Below, piece by piece: positions 37,676 to 46,471 of a DNA stretch of 64,000 bases. The stretch is from Roseospira goensis (GTDB taxonomy: Bacteria > Pseudomonadota > Alphaproteobacteria > Rhodospirillales > Rhodospirillaceae), in contig NZ_JACIGI010000015.1 in assembly GCF_014197795.1 (NCBI RefSeq), positions 43,262 through 107,261 on the forward strand, given 5' to 3'. The stretch's first letter is position 1. Every line of letters begins with the position of its first letter. A program made the translations under genes and the position numbers. The notes under the pieces were generated by a model that was not told the DNA's origin, searched no databases, and worked only from the letters and a program-made list of their open reading frames with translations.

Positions 37676-37744
37676 TTGCCCCGGGCGAGGCGGTCTGCCT
37701 GCCGCCGTCCGCCGCCCTCGCTCGACGATCCCGGGGTTCCTGCC

Positions 37745-38902
37745 ATGACCCGACAGCCGCACCGCCCGCACCGCCGATGGCCGTCCCCGGTCGCCCTGCT
37801 GGGCGCCGCGCTGACGCTGGCCGCGGTTCTGCTGCTGGCCGCCCCGGGCGCCTGGGCGGCCTCGCGGATCAAGGACATCGCCGATTTCGAGGGCGTGCGC
37901 GACAACCTGCTGGTGGGCTACGGCCTGGTGGTGGGCCTGAACGGCACCGGCGACGACATGGACGACGATCCCTACACCCGGGAAAGCCTGATCGGCATGC
38001 TGGAGCGCATGGGCGTCAACACCCGCGACGGCGACCTGTCACCGGACAATGTGGCCGCCGTCATGGTCACCGCCACGCTGCCGCCGTTCGCCCGCCAGGG
38101 CAGCCGGATCGACGTCACCCTGAGCGCCCTCGGCACCGCCAGCAACCTGCTCGGCGGCACCCTTCTGGTCACCCCGCTGATGGGCGCCGACGGCGAAATC
38201 TACGCCGTCGCCCAGGGCCAGCTCCAGGTGGGCGGCTTCGTCGCCCAGGGCGAGGCCGAGACGGTCACCAAGGGTGTGCCCACCAACGGCCGCATCCCCG
38301 CCGGCGCCATCGTCGAGAACGAGGTGCCGTTCGAGCTGGCGGGCATGGAATCGGTCAAGATCAGCCTGCGCAACCCCGACCTCACCACCGGCCGGCGCAT
38401 CGCCAACGCCATCAACACGTTCCTCGGCACCGACCTGGCCCGGCCACTGGACCCCGGCACCGTGCTGATGCGGGTCCCGCGCGACTATCCCGGCGGCGTG
38501 GTGGCGCTGATGACCGACGTGGAACAGCTCCGCGTCGAGCCCGATCAGCTCGCCCGCGTGGTCATCGACGAACAGACCGGCACCATCGTGATCGGCGAGA
38601 ACGTGCGCATCGACACGGTCGCCATCGCCCAGGGCAACCTGACCATCCGCGTCACCGAGACACCGCAGGTCTCGCAGCCGGCGCCGTTCTCGACCACCGG
38701 CGACACCGTGGTGGTGCCGCGCACCGACATCGAGATCGACGAGGGCGAGGACAATCGACTGACGGTGGTCAACCCCGGCGTGACGTTGCAGGATCTGGTC
38801 AACGGCCTGAACGCCCTCGGCGTGGGACCGCGCGACATGATCTCGATCCTGCAGGCGATCAAGGCGGCCGGCGCGTTGCAGGCCGAAATCCAGGTGATGT
38901 GA
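37745..38902 (+). CDS. flgI: Flagellar P-ring protein FlgI
   Basis: 385 residues. A signal peptide (~38 residues, ending LLLAAPGAWAAS) is followed by RIKDIADFEGVRDNLLVGYG, LVVGLNGTGDD, VTATLPPFARQGSRIDVTLS, SALGTASNLLGGTLLVTPL and a C-terminal QDLVNGLNALGVGPRDMISI. It forms the periplasmic P ring around the rod. Start ATG 37745. First gene of flgI-flgJ-flgN, with 16-22 base gaps, behind a sigma-54 promoter. Confidence 0.96.
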   Translation: MTRQPHRPHRRWPSPVALLGAALTLAAVLLLAAPGAWAASRIKDIADFEGVRDNLLVGYGLVVGLNGTGDDMDDDPYTRESLIGMLERMGVNTRDGDLSPDNVAAVMVTATLPPFARQGSRIDVTLSALGTASNLLGGTLLVTPLMGADGEIYAVAQGQLQVGGFVAQGEAETVTKGVPTNGRIPAGAIVENEVPFELAGMESVKISLRNPDLTTGRRIANAINTFLGTDLARPLDPGTVLMRVPRDYPGGVVALMTDVEQLRVEPDQLARVVIDEQTGTIVIGENVRIDTVAIAQGNLTIRVTETPQVSQPAPFSTTGDTVVVPRTDIEIDEGEDNRLTVVNPGVTLQDLVNGLNALGVGPRDMISILQAIKAAGALQAEIQVM

Positions 38903-38918
38903 GGCCCGGAGGCACGCC

Positions 38919-39284
38919 ATGGACAGCATGCTCACCGCCCAGCTCGATCAGGCCGCCCGCCAGGCCACCGGGTCCGCGCCCGCGCTCGGCGCCGGCGGGG
39001 ACGAGAGCGGCCGGCGTTTCCGCACCGTCGAGCAGGCGCGCGGCGCGGCCCGCGAGTTCGAGGCCTTCTTCCTCAGCCAGATGCTGCAACCGATGTTCTC
39101 CGGCCTGTCGAGCGAACCGCCCTTCGGCGGCGGCCATGCCGAGCAGGTGTGGCGCTCGCTGCTGGTGGACGAGTACGGCAAGATGATGGCCCGGCGCGGT
39201 GGCGTCGGCATCGCCGATGCGGTGCTGAAGACCATGCTGGCGGCCCAGGAAGGCCAGGCCACGCCGCAGACCCGATCCCTCTGA
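38919..39284 (+). CDS. flgJ: Rod-binding protein (FlgJ N-terminal domain only)
   Basis: 121 residues, corresponding to the rod-binding half of FlgJ: AREFEAFFLSQMLQPMFSGL, FGGGHAEQVWRSLLVDEYGK and GVGIADAVLKTML. The C-terminal muramidase domain of enterobacterial FlgJ is absent, as usual in alphaproteobacteria, where a separate enzyme opens the peptidoglycan. It helps cap rod assembly in the periplasm. GGAGGCACGCC precedes ATG 38919. It is co-transcribed with flgI. Confidence 0.9.
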   Translation: MDSMLTAQLDQAARQATGSAPALGAGGDESGRRFRTVEQARGAAREFEAFFLSQMLQPMFSGLSSEPPFGGGHAEQVWRSLLVDEYGKMMARRGGVGIADAVLKTMLAAQEGQATPQTRSL

Positions 39285-39306
39285 GCCGGCCCGGGAGAGA
39301 CCGATC

Positions 39307-40209
39307 ATGTCCCAGGACAAGCCATCCCTTGGCCCGCCGCCCGCCCTCGGGCGTCCCGCGACCGCCGCACCCCGCGCCGCGACCGGGTCGGGTGCCGGAT
39401 CCCCGCCCGCGCCGGGCGCGCCGCGCGTGAACGTCGGTGTCGCGCCCCCGGCACGCGGGGCGGCATCCGCCAAGCCCGGGGCGGCGCCGCCATCCGCCGA
39501 GGGCGCCGCGCGCCCGGGGCCGCCGGCCCTGGCGATCGGCAGCGGAGCCGGACGCGACCGCCCCGGCGCCGGATCGGCCCCCGCTGCCCCCTCCAAAGCC
39601 CCCTCCCAAGCCCCCGCCGCCGGCCTCCGCCGACCCGCCGCCGGCCCCCAGGGCCGCCCCGGCCGGGGACCGCGCGCCGCCACCCCCGACCCGCGACGCA
39701 CGCCGGCGGGACGGGCGGAGATCCCCGCCGGCCACACGGTCCAGGGCCTGCGGCCCCCCACCGGAGCGGTGCGCAGCGACCCGGCGGCGGCCGAGGTGGT
39801 GCGGGCGGCGCGCGCGCTGGCCGACCTGCTGGTGGAGGAAAACGCCGCGCTGCGCCGCCACGACGTCGACGCCGTGCGCGCCCTGGCCGACCGCAAGGAG
39901 GCCACCACCCGCCTGTACCGCGAGCGCATGCTGGCGGTGCACAAGGACCCCGGCCACCTCACCGGGCTGCCGGAGGGCGAACGGGCGGTGGTGCGCCAGA
40001 CCGGCGTCTACCTGGACGCCCACCTGGCCGAGAACGCCCGGCTGCTGAAGGCCACGATGGAGGGCACCAACCGGCTGATGAGCCTGATCGTGGACGCGGT
40101 CAAGCACGTCAACGCGGAGCGCGCCCCCGGCTACGCCGCCGACGGGCGCATGAGTGACCCGACCCACAACCCGTCGCGCGTGACGATGGCGTACAACGAG
40201 AACCTCTAG
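39307..40209 (+). CDS. FlgN-like flagellar chaperone with long disordered N-terminus
   Basis: 300 residues in two parts. Residues 1-~150 are Pro/Ala/Gly/Arg low complexity and probably disordered. Residues ~155-275 are helical: VVRAARALADLLVEENAALR, then DRKEATTRLYRERMLAV and ENARLLKATMEGTNRLMSLI, which fits the FlgN/FlgJ-adjacent export chaperone family for hook-filament junction proteins. Position directly before flgK and flgL, its expected clients, supports this. The N-terminal extension roughly doubles the usual length. GGGAGAGACCGATC precedes ATG 39307, but a later start within the disordered part is possible. Confidence 0.75.
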   Translation: MSQDKPSLGPPPALGRPATAAPRAATGSGAGSPPAPGAPRVNVGVAPPARGAASAKPGAAPPSAEGAARPGPPALAIGSGAGRDRPGAGSAPAAPSKAPSQAPAAGLRRPAAGPQGRPGRGPRAATPDPRRTPAGRAEIPAGHTVQGLRPPTGAVRSDPAAAEVVRAARALADLLVEENAALRRHDVDAVRALADRKEATTRLYRERMLAVHKDPGHLTGLPEGERAVVRQTGVYLDAHLAENARLLKATMEGTNRLMSLIVDAVKHVNAERAPGYAADGRMSDPTHNPSRVTMAYNENL

Positions 40210-40220
40210 AGCCAATCCCG

Positions 40221-40312
40221 CGCGATCTGGCACGGATCGCGACGACGATTTGCTTCAATATCAAGACGCTAGAGCATTTTGCACGATGCAAGTGCTGGGC
40301 AAAATGCTCTAG
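40221..40312. repeat. Dispersed palindromic element between flgN-like gene and flgK
   Basis: CGCGATC/GATCGCG (40221-40241) is followed by a perfect 14-bp pair, CTAGAGCATTTTGC (40269-40282) and GCAAAATGCTCTAG (40299-40312). The CTAGAGCATTTTG ends resemble a repeat seen in many alphaproteobacterial intergenic regions. It could attenuate transcription between the flgI and flgK groups. No T-run follows. Confidence 0.7.
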
Positions 40313-40380
40313 GCCCCGACCCCAGCCCCCGGCCAAAGCCCCGGCCCCGACGGCGGGGCGGCGCGGAAAGGACCTGACCC

Positions 40381-42570
40381 ATGAGCCTGAACCTGGCCTT
40401 GAGCTCGGCGCTCAGCGGACTACAGACCAACCAGAAGGGTCTGGACCTGGTCTCGCGCAACATCGCCAACGTCAACACCGTCGGCTACACCAAGAAGATC
40501 TTCAACCAGGAGAGCCGGGTTCTCTCCGGCACCGGCGCCGGCGTCCAGGTCACCGAGGTGACCCGGCGCGTCGACTTCGGCCTGATCGAGGAACTCAACC
40601 GCGAGACCGCCAAGCTGGAAGAGCTGTCGGTCCGGAGCGACTACTACGACCGCATGCAGGACCTGTTCGGCACCCCCGCCGACAACAGCTCGATCGCCCA
40701 CATCATGGCGGAGCTGGTGGAGGAGGTGGAAACCCTGGCGCTGGAGCCGGACAAGACCGAGCAGCACCTGGCCACCGTGCAGCGCGCCGAGGACGCGGCG
40801 CGCAAGCTGAACAGCATGGGCACGCGGCTGCAACAGCTCCGCCTGGACGCTGACCAGGAGATCGAACGCACCGTCGACCAGGCCAACGGCCTGCTGCACG
40901 ACATCCAAACCCTGAACGAGGAGATCGCCTACGCGCTGGCCACCGGGCGCGACGGCACCGACCTGATCGACCAGCGCGACGTGGCGGTGCAACAACTGAC
41001 GTCGCTGATGAACGTCACCACCTTCACCCGCGGGTCGGGCGAGCTGACCGTCTACACCGAGGGCGGCAGCATCCTGGTCGACCGCGAGGTCAAGGAGCTG
41101 AACCACACCGCCCTGTCCGACATGAGCCCGTGGCAGACCAAGGGCGGCCGGGACATCCAGGGCATCACCCTGAACGGCGCCGACATCACCGACGACATCA
41201 CCGAGGGCAAGCTGTCGGCCCTGATCGACATGCGTGATTCGGTGCTGACCGACTATCAGGCCCAAATCGACGAACTGACCCGGGGCCTGGCCGACACCGT
41301 CAACCAGGTCAACAACCGCGGCACCAGCTATCCCAACCTCGCCAACGAGTACGTCGGCACCCGGACGTTCCTGGACACCACGGCCCAGGAAATCACCCTG
41401 GACGCCAGCCACGACACCGTGATCGGCCTGTTCGACGCCGACGGCACCCAGGTCGATTCGACCACCCTCAAGACCATTCTCGGCAGCCCCGGGCCGCACA
41501 CCCTGGAGGACGTCCGCGCCGACCTGGCCACCTGGCTGGCCGGGGCCGGCGGCGGCGCCCTGGCCTCGCCCAGCGTAACGTTCACCGACGGCAAGCTGGA
41601 CATCAAGCTGAACAGCAACGACTACGGCCTGTCATTCAAGGACGTGAAGACCGTCGACCCGGGCGACCCCGCCACCTGGGTGCATGAGGACGCGACGATT
41701 TCCTTCAACGCCGACGGTGACGGCGCCAGCACCACCGACAGCACCCACCAGGGCTTCGCCAGCTTCCTGGGGCTCAACGACGTCTACACCGCGCCGCGCG
41801 CCGACTGGGCCTGGGATTCGGGCGTCAAGAGCGCGGGCTGGCGGCCCTTCGTCGGCGGCGACCTGGTGTTCAGCGACAACGACCCCGCCGGCGGCCTGAA
41901 CCGGGGGACGCTGACCATCGCCGGCACCGATACGCTCCAGGACATTGCCGACAAGATCAACGACGACCCCGGTCTGAGCAGCTTCCTGGAGGCCGAGGTG
42001 GTGCGCGAGGGCGAGGGCGTGCGCCTGCGCGTCAAACACCGGGAAGGCTACGACATGGCGGTGACCCAGTCGGGCGCCGGCACCGACGTGATGACGGCGC
42101 TGGGCCTGGGCGTGAGCAGTGCCGGGTTGTCGAACGACATCGCCATCAAGGATGAGATCAGCGCCAACCCGTCCCTGATCTCGCGCGGCAGCATGCTGTA
42201 CAACGCCGACACCGGCGAGTACACGCTCAGCGCCGGCGACAACAGCACCGCCAACGCCATGGCCGAGGCCCTGCGCGGCACCCAGGCGTTCGACAGCGCC
42301 GGCCGCCTGCCCGCCACCACCCGGTCGCTGATCGACCACGCCACGCTGACGCTGTCGCTGAACGCGCGCGAGGCCTCGACGAACGAGACCCGCACCGACT
42401 ATCAGACCGGCCTGGTGGACACGCTGAACCGCAAGCACGCCGAGATCAGCGCCGTGAACATGGACGAGGAACTGGCGCAGCTCATCATCTTCGAGCAGAG
42501 CTACGCCGCCTCCGCCAAGGTGATCGCCACCACGGCCGAGATGTTCGACGTCCTCAACAGTATCGTCTAG
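40381..42570 (+). CDS. flgK: Flagellar hook-associated protein 1 FlgK
   Basis: 729 residues, longer than enteric FlgK (~550). The D0 start is ALSSALSGLQTNQKGLDLVS followed by RNIANVNTVGYTKKIFNQES. The middle has NGLLHDIQTLNEEIAYALAT and DGTDLIDQRDVAVQQLTSLM. The C-terminal D0 helix is VNMDEELAQLIIFEQSYAAS, then AKVIATTAEMFDVLNSIV. The extra length is in the surface-exposed central domains (about 330-560). GGAAAGGACC precedes ATG 40381. It is followed by flgL after 100 bases. Confidence 0.95.
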   Translation: MSLNLALSSALSGLQTNQKGLDLVSRNIANVNTVGYTKKIFNQESRVLSGTGAGVQVTEVTRRVDFGLIEELNRETAKLEELSVRSDYYDRMQDLFGTPADNSSIAHIMAELVEEVETLALEPDKTEQHLATVQRAEDAARKLNSMGTRLQQLRLDADQEIERTVDQANGLLHDIQTLNEEIAYALATGRDGTDLIDQRDVAVQQLTSLMNVTTFTRGSGELTVYTEGGSILVDREVKELNHTALSDMSPWQTKGGRDIQGITLNGADITDDITEGKLSALIDMRDSVLTDYQAQIDELTRGLADTVNQVNNRGTSYPNLANEYVGTRTFLDTTAQEITLDASHDTVIGLFDADGTQVDSTTLKTILGSPGPHTLEDVRADLATWLAGAGGGALASPSVTFTDGKLDIKLNSNDYGLSFKDVKTVDPGDPATWVHEDATISFNADGDGASTTDSTHQGFASFLGLNDVYTAPRADWAWDSGVKSAGWRPFVGGDLVFSDNDPAGGLNRGTLTIAGTDTLQDIADKINDDPGLSSFLEAEVVREGEGVRLRVKHREGYDMAVTQSGAGTDVMTALGLGVSSAGLSNDIAIKDEISANPSLISRGSMLYNADTGEYTLSAGDNSTANAMAEALRGTQAFDSAGRLPATTRSLIDHATLTLSLNAREASTNETRTDYQTGLVDTLNRKHAEISAVNMDEELAQLIIFEQSYAASAKVIATTAEMFDVLNSIV

Positions 42571-42670
42571 ACGGGAGGGTGGGCATCATGACAGCGCAGC
42601 GCCGCACCAGAACGGGGCCGCCGTCGCGCGTCGTCCGGCCCACCCGCCCCGGCACGCAGGAGGCCCGGCC

Positions 42671-43945
42671 ATGATGGGGATCTCGACCCGCGTGGGCACG
42701 TTCGCGCAGCGAACGTCGCTCGTGCAGCAGATGATGACGGTCCAGAAGCGCCTGTACGAGACGCAGACCCAGCTCAGCACCGAAAAGAAGTCGCAGGACT
42801 ACGCCGGTGTCTCCATCGACAGCTTCCGGCTGGTCAGCGTCGAGACCGAGAAGACCTCGGTGCAGCGCTTCACCCAGGGCAATCAGATCGCCAACGTCCG
42901 CCTGGGCACGATGGAGACCGCCGTCAGCGGCCTGCGCGAGAGCGTGCGCACGTTCCGCAACGATCTGATCGCGCTCAACAATCAGACCTTCGACCCGAGC
43001 AACGGCGACGACCTGCAGAAGCTGCGCGAGATCCAGGAGCGCGCCTTCGCCACCCTTCAGGACGTCTCCGGCTACCTGAACACCAGCACCGACGGGCGCT
43101 ACCTGTTCGCGGGCGGGCGCACCACCATCGCGCCGGTCGAGGTGCCCTACGGCGATCTGGACGCCTTCCAGGCGGACTACACCGGCGACGCCGGGACCGG
43201 CCTGATCTACCCGGACACCCGCCCGGCCAACGTGCCCGACATCAAGGTGACACCGGACGAAATGTCGGCGGCGCTGTCCTTCGGCGGCGGTCCCGGCGCC
43301 TACACAGTGACCGTCACCCCGGCCTCGGCGGTCAACAACATACCGGTGGGCGCGACGGTGCGCCTATCCGACTCGGATACCAGTGAGACCTACACCGTCA
43401 CCGCCAACGCCGCCGGCGTGCTGACCCTCGGCGAGGGGGCGAACGGCACCGCAGCGACGGCCGCAACCTTCGACACGAGCGGAACCACCATCGAGACCGT
43501 CAGCTACTACCGGGGCGACAGTCTGGCGATCGACCACCGGGTCAGCGCCGACCGTACCATCCAGCTCGGCGTCACCGCCAAGGATCCGGCGTTCGAGAAG
43601 GCGGTGCGCGCGCTCGGCACGCTGGCCCAGGGCGACCTGGAGAACAACCTGGGCCGGCTCGACACCGCGCTGACGTGGCTCAACGAATCGCTGGACGACA
43701 GCAGCACCGCGGCCAGCGACCTGGACACGGTGGCGCGCCGCATCGGCTTCCAGCAGGTCACCCTCAACCGGGCCATCGAGGAGGCCCAGTCCTACGAGGT
43801 GTTCCTGGAAAACCGGCAGACCGAGATCGAGAACGTCAACATCATCGACGCCGCCACCCGGTTGCAGGACGACGCCCGCGCGCTCGACGTCTCGTTCCAG
43901 AGCTACGCCCGCATCAGCCAGTTGTCGCTGCAGCAGTACATCTAG
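42671..43945 (+). CDS. flgL: Flagellar hook-associated protein 3 FlgL
   Basis: 424 residues. The flagellin-like N-terminus is ISTRVGTFAQRTSLVQQMMT, then VQKRLYETQTQLSTEKKSQD, and the C-terminal helix includes ENVNIIDAATRLQDDARALD. The central insertion with YLNTSTDGRYLFAGGRTTI is the FlgL hallmark. It forms the second ring of the hook-filament junction. AGGAGG at 42658-42663 sets the ATG at 42671 (a second ATG follows immediately). Downstream a GC-rich hairpin without T-run may end the transcript. Confidence 0.93.
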   Translation: MMGISTRVGTFAQRTSLVQQMMTVQKRLYETQTQLSTEKKSQDYAGVSIDSFRLVSVETEKTSVQRFTQGNQIANVRLGTMETAVSGLRESVRTFRNDLIALNNQTFDPSNGDDLQKLREIQERAFATLQDVSGYLNTSTDGRYLFAGGRTTIAPVEVPYGDLDAFQADYTGDAGTGLIYPDTRPANVPDIKVTPDEMSAALSFGGGPGAYTVTVTPASAVNNIPVGATVRLSDSDTSETYTVTANAAGVLTLGEGANGTAATAATFDTSGTTIETVSYYRGDSLAIDHRVSADRTIQLGVTAKDPAFEKAVRALGTLAQGDLENNLGRLDTALTWLNESLDDSSTAASDLDTVARRIGFQQVTLNRAIEEAQSYEVFLENRQTEIENVNIIDAATRLQDDARALDVSFQSYARISQLSLQQYI

Positions 43946-44192
43946 CCCGCGTTCCCCGCCAGCCCGAGAGCCGTGGCGCGCCCGCCTCCCCCCGGGGCGG
44001 GCGCCGCCGTGTGCGCCGGGCGTGCCGGTCACCCGCCGGGATCCGGCCCCGGCAGGAGTTGCCGAGCCCGCCGTGCAGTCCGTGCCGCACCGACCGGCGG
44101 GCGACAGCCACGGTCCCGCCCGGTTGTCCATGCCCCGGGTCGTCCGGCCAAGATACGCCGCGTTTCCAAGGACTTGACGATCGTTTTGTGGA

Positions 44193-44209
44193 TTGGCCCG
44201 GCGGTTGCT
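44193..44209 (+). promoter_or_regulatory. Sigma-54 promoter for fliK
   Basis: TTGGCCCG-GCGG-TTGCT matches YTGGCACG-N4-TTGCW with one mismatch and exact GG-N10-GC spacing. It lies 74 bases before fliK in the 337-base gap after flgL; nothing else of note is in that gap. Confidence 0.75.
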
Positions 44210-44282
44210 TGAGCCTGGGGCGGCGGCGTCCATGCCGCGCCCTGCCCACCCCGGGCTCCGATGCACCACCAGGATGGCCGTG

Positions 44283-46403
44283 ATGGACATCACTCCGGTT
44301 TCCCCCGCCTCCGCCGCCGGCCCCGCCGCCGGATCCGGCGCGCCGTCGAAGGCCCCCGCCCCCACCGCGGGCACGCTGTTCGCCGCCCTGATCGGCCGGG
44401 TGAGCACGGGCGCCGCGCCGGCGGCCGGCCTGACCGTGCCGATGACCGACACGCTGTTCGCCGCCCCGCCCGAGCCCGATCCGGCGCCCCGCCCTGCCCC
44501 CGCGCGCGAGACCCGAGACCGCGACGAGGGCGCTCCGGCGCGTCGGGCCGATCCCGAGCCCGAACCTGACCGCGAGTCCGAGACCGCCGCCGCGCCGCGC
44601 CGCGCCAACGACGCCGACGACGCCGCGGATGCCGCCAGCGCCGACGCCGCCCCCGCCGCCGCGCGCGCGACCCCCGCCGAGTCGCGCCCAGCCCCGGCCG
44701 CCGCCGCGCGGGCAACGGCCGCCGCCTCGGGCCTGACGGGCGCCAGCGCCGCCACGGCCTCGACCTCCGCGGCCGGCGCGGGCGCCGGGCAGACCGCCCC
44801 GTCGGGACAGGCCGCAACCACCCCGACCCCGGCCGACGCCGCCGCGACCGCCCACACCACCCCGTCCGGCCCGTTCCGGACGCAGGGCGCCGGCGCCGCA
44901 GCCCAGGACACCGCCACCGCTGCCAAGGCTGGCACCGAGGCCGGCGCCGAGACCGCCGCCGCACGCGCCGCCGGGGCGGCCGCCGCCCGCACCGCCAGCG
45001 CGGGCGACTCGGCCCCAGGCCGCGCCGCACCCGGGGCCACCCCGTCCCCGGGCACGGCCAGCGGATCCGCTCCCAAGGCGCCGACCGCCGCCGCGCCGCC
45101 GCGCACCGAGGGCGCCCGCGCCCAGGCCGACGCCCTGGCCCGCCAGGTCAAGCCCGACACCCCCGTCCAGGCCCGCGTCACCGTGCACGACGCGGGTTCG
45201 GGCGCCGGCTCCCGCCAGACCGCCGCCCAGGCGGCCACGCCCGAGACGCGCCCGGCGGCCGCCCCCGGTCCCGAAACCGCCGCACAGGCCCAGGCCGGCC
45301 GGACCGCCGCCGCCGGCGCGTCCGCATCGGGGAGCGAGCCGAGCGGCGCGACCGCCCTGCGCCAGCAGGTGCTGGACGGCCTGCGCCAGGCCCAGGGCGA
45401 GGGCTTCGTCAGCAACACCCCGGCCAAGCCCGGCAGCCCGGGCGCCCAGCCGACCACCGCCGAGTTGAACGCGGCCGCCGCCGACGCCCGCGCCCAGGCG
45501 CGCCAGCAGGCGCAGGCCCAGATGACCGCGCAGGCCGGCGCCCAGACCTCCGCCGCCGAAGGGCGCGGTGACACCGAGGCCGCCCAGGCCCAGCGCGCCG
45601 CCGCCGCCACGCTGGCCGCCGCCAATACGGCGCCCACGCCCCGCCCCGGCGAGGGCCGCCCGGCCTGGAGCGGCGCCCCCGGCGGCCGCACGCCCGGCGC
45701 CAGCGCGCCCGGCGACGGCGCCCTCGCCCGCGCCCCGGGGCGCGCCGGCGCACCGGGTCAAACCCAGGCCCAGGGCCAGGGCCAGGGCCAGACCGGGGCC
45801 GGCAGCGGCAGTCAGGCCCAGGGCGCCGCCACCCGCGCGGGCACCGCCCCCAGCGGCGCGATGCCGGCCGATGGCCCGGCCGCCTCCGGCAGCTTCGCCG
45901 AGCAGGTGGCCCGCACCGGCCAGGGCAGCGCCGCCGAACCGGCCCGTCCCGACCCCAAGACCCGTCCGGTCGTGGAGCAGCTCCGCGTCACCATCCACAA
46001 GGCCGCCAACCGCGGCATGGACCGGGTGACGCTTCAGCTCCATCCCAAGTCGCTGGGGCGTGTCGAGGTCAAGCTGGAGTTCGGCGCCGACGGCCGCGTC
46101 TCGGCCCATGTGACGGTCGACAAGGCCGACACCCTGGACCTGCTGCAACGCGACGCGCGCGGCCTGGAGCGGGCGCTGACCGACGCCGGCCTGAAGACCG
46201 ACGGCGGCGGCATCCAGTTCAGCCTGCGCGGCGACGGCGGGGCCGCCGCCCAGGGCGACGCGGACGGACGCGGCAGCGGTCCCGGCCAGACGCCGCAGGG
46301 CGGTGAGGACGCCGGTAACGCGCCGGTCGCCGAAGAGCCCGATCCCGAAACCCTGGCCGCGGCCGCCGCCCAGGCGCGCGGCGGCATCAACGTTCGCGTC
46401 TAA
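44283..46403 (+). CDS. fliK: Flagellar hook-length control protein FliK
   Basis: 706 residues. Residues 1-~560 are extremely Ala/Pro/Gly/Gln-rich and disordered, as expected for the molecular ruler. The C-terminal Flg_hook domain is clear: VEQLRVTIHKAANRGMDRVT, then LQLHPKSLGRVEVKLEFGAD and LDLLQRDARGLERALTDAGL. FliK switches the export apparatus from hook to filament substrates. ATG 44283 has AGGATGG just upstream; longer in-frame starts would begin inside the sigma-54 promoter. The stop codon falls inside a 14-bp tandem repeat leading to flgD. Confidence 0.9.
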   Translation: MDITPVSPASAAGPAAGSGAPSKAPAPTAGTLFAALIGRVSTGAAPAAGLTVPMTDTLFAAPPEPDPAPRPAPARETRDRDEGAPARRADPEPEPDRESETAAAPRRANDADDAADAASADAAPAAARATPAESRPAPAAAARATAAASGLTGASAATASTSAAGAGAGQTAPSGQAATTPTPADAAATAHTTPSGPFRTQGAGAAAQDTATAAKAGTEAGAETAAARAAGAAAARTASAGDSAPGRAAPGATPSPGTASGSAPKAPTAAAPPRTEGARAQADALARQVKPDTPVQARVTVHDAGSGAGSRQTAAQAATPETRPAAAPGPETAAQAQAGRTAAAGASASGSEPSGATALRQQVLDGLRQAQGEGFVSNTPAKPGSPGAQPTTAELNAAAADARAQARQQAQAQMTAQAGAQTSAAEGRGDTEAAQAQRAAAATLAAANTAPTPRPGEGRPAWSGAPGGRTPGASAPGDGALARAPGRAGAPGQTQAQGQGQGQTGAGSGSQAQGAATRAGTAPSGAMPADGPAASGSFAEQVARTGQGSAAEPARPDPKTRPVVEQLRVTIHKAANRGMDRVTLQLHPKSLGRVEVKLEFGADGRVSAHVTVDKADTLDLLQRDARGLERALTDAGLKTDGGGIQFSLRGDGGAAAQGDADGRGSGPGQTPQGGEDAGNAPVAEEPDPETLAAAAAQARGGINVRV

Positions 46404-46461
46404 CCGTCCGCGTCCAACCGTTCGCGTCCAACCGTTCGCGTCCAACCGTTCGCGTCGAGGA
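46392..46461 (+). repeat. 14-bp tandem repeat spanning the fliK stop codon
   Basis: Five units of gttcgcgtccaacc (46392, 46406, 46420, 46434, 46448) with small changes. The first contains the fliK TAA, where gtCTaacc replaces gtCCaacc, and the last runs into GAGGAG, the flgD ribosome site. Unit number would set the fliK-flgD spacing. Confidence 0.8.
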
Positions 46462-46471
46462 GAAGCCCGCC

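Noticed and set aside
40229-40245. Sigma-54 promoter before flgK
   Set aside because: CTGGCACG is a perfect -24 element, but the following bases lack GC at the required N10 spacing; it is part of the CGCGATC inverted repeat.
43914-46445. Minus-strand Gly/Arg-rich protein across fliK
   Set aside because: It is antisense to the Ala/Pro-rich fliK ruler region; the composition is a mirror of GC-rich codons and no domain is visible.
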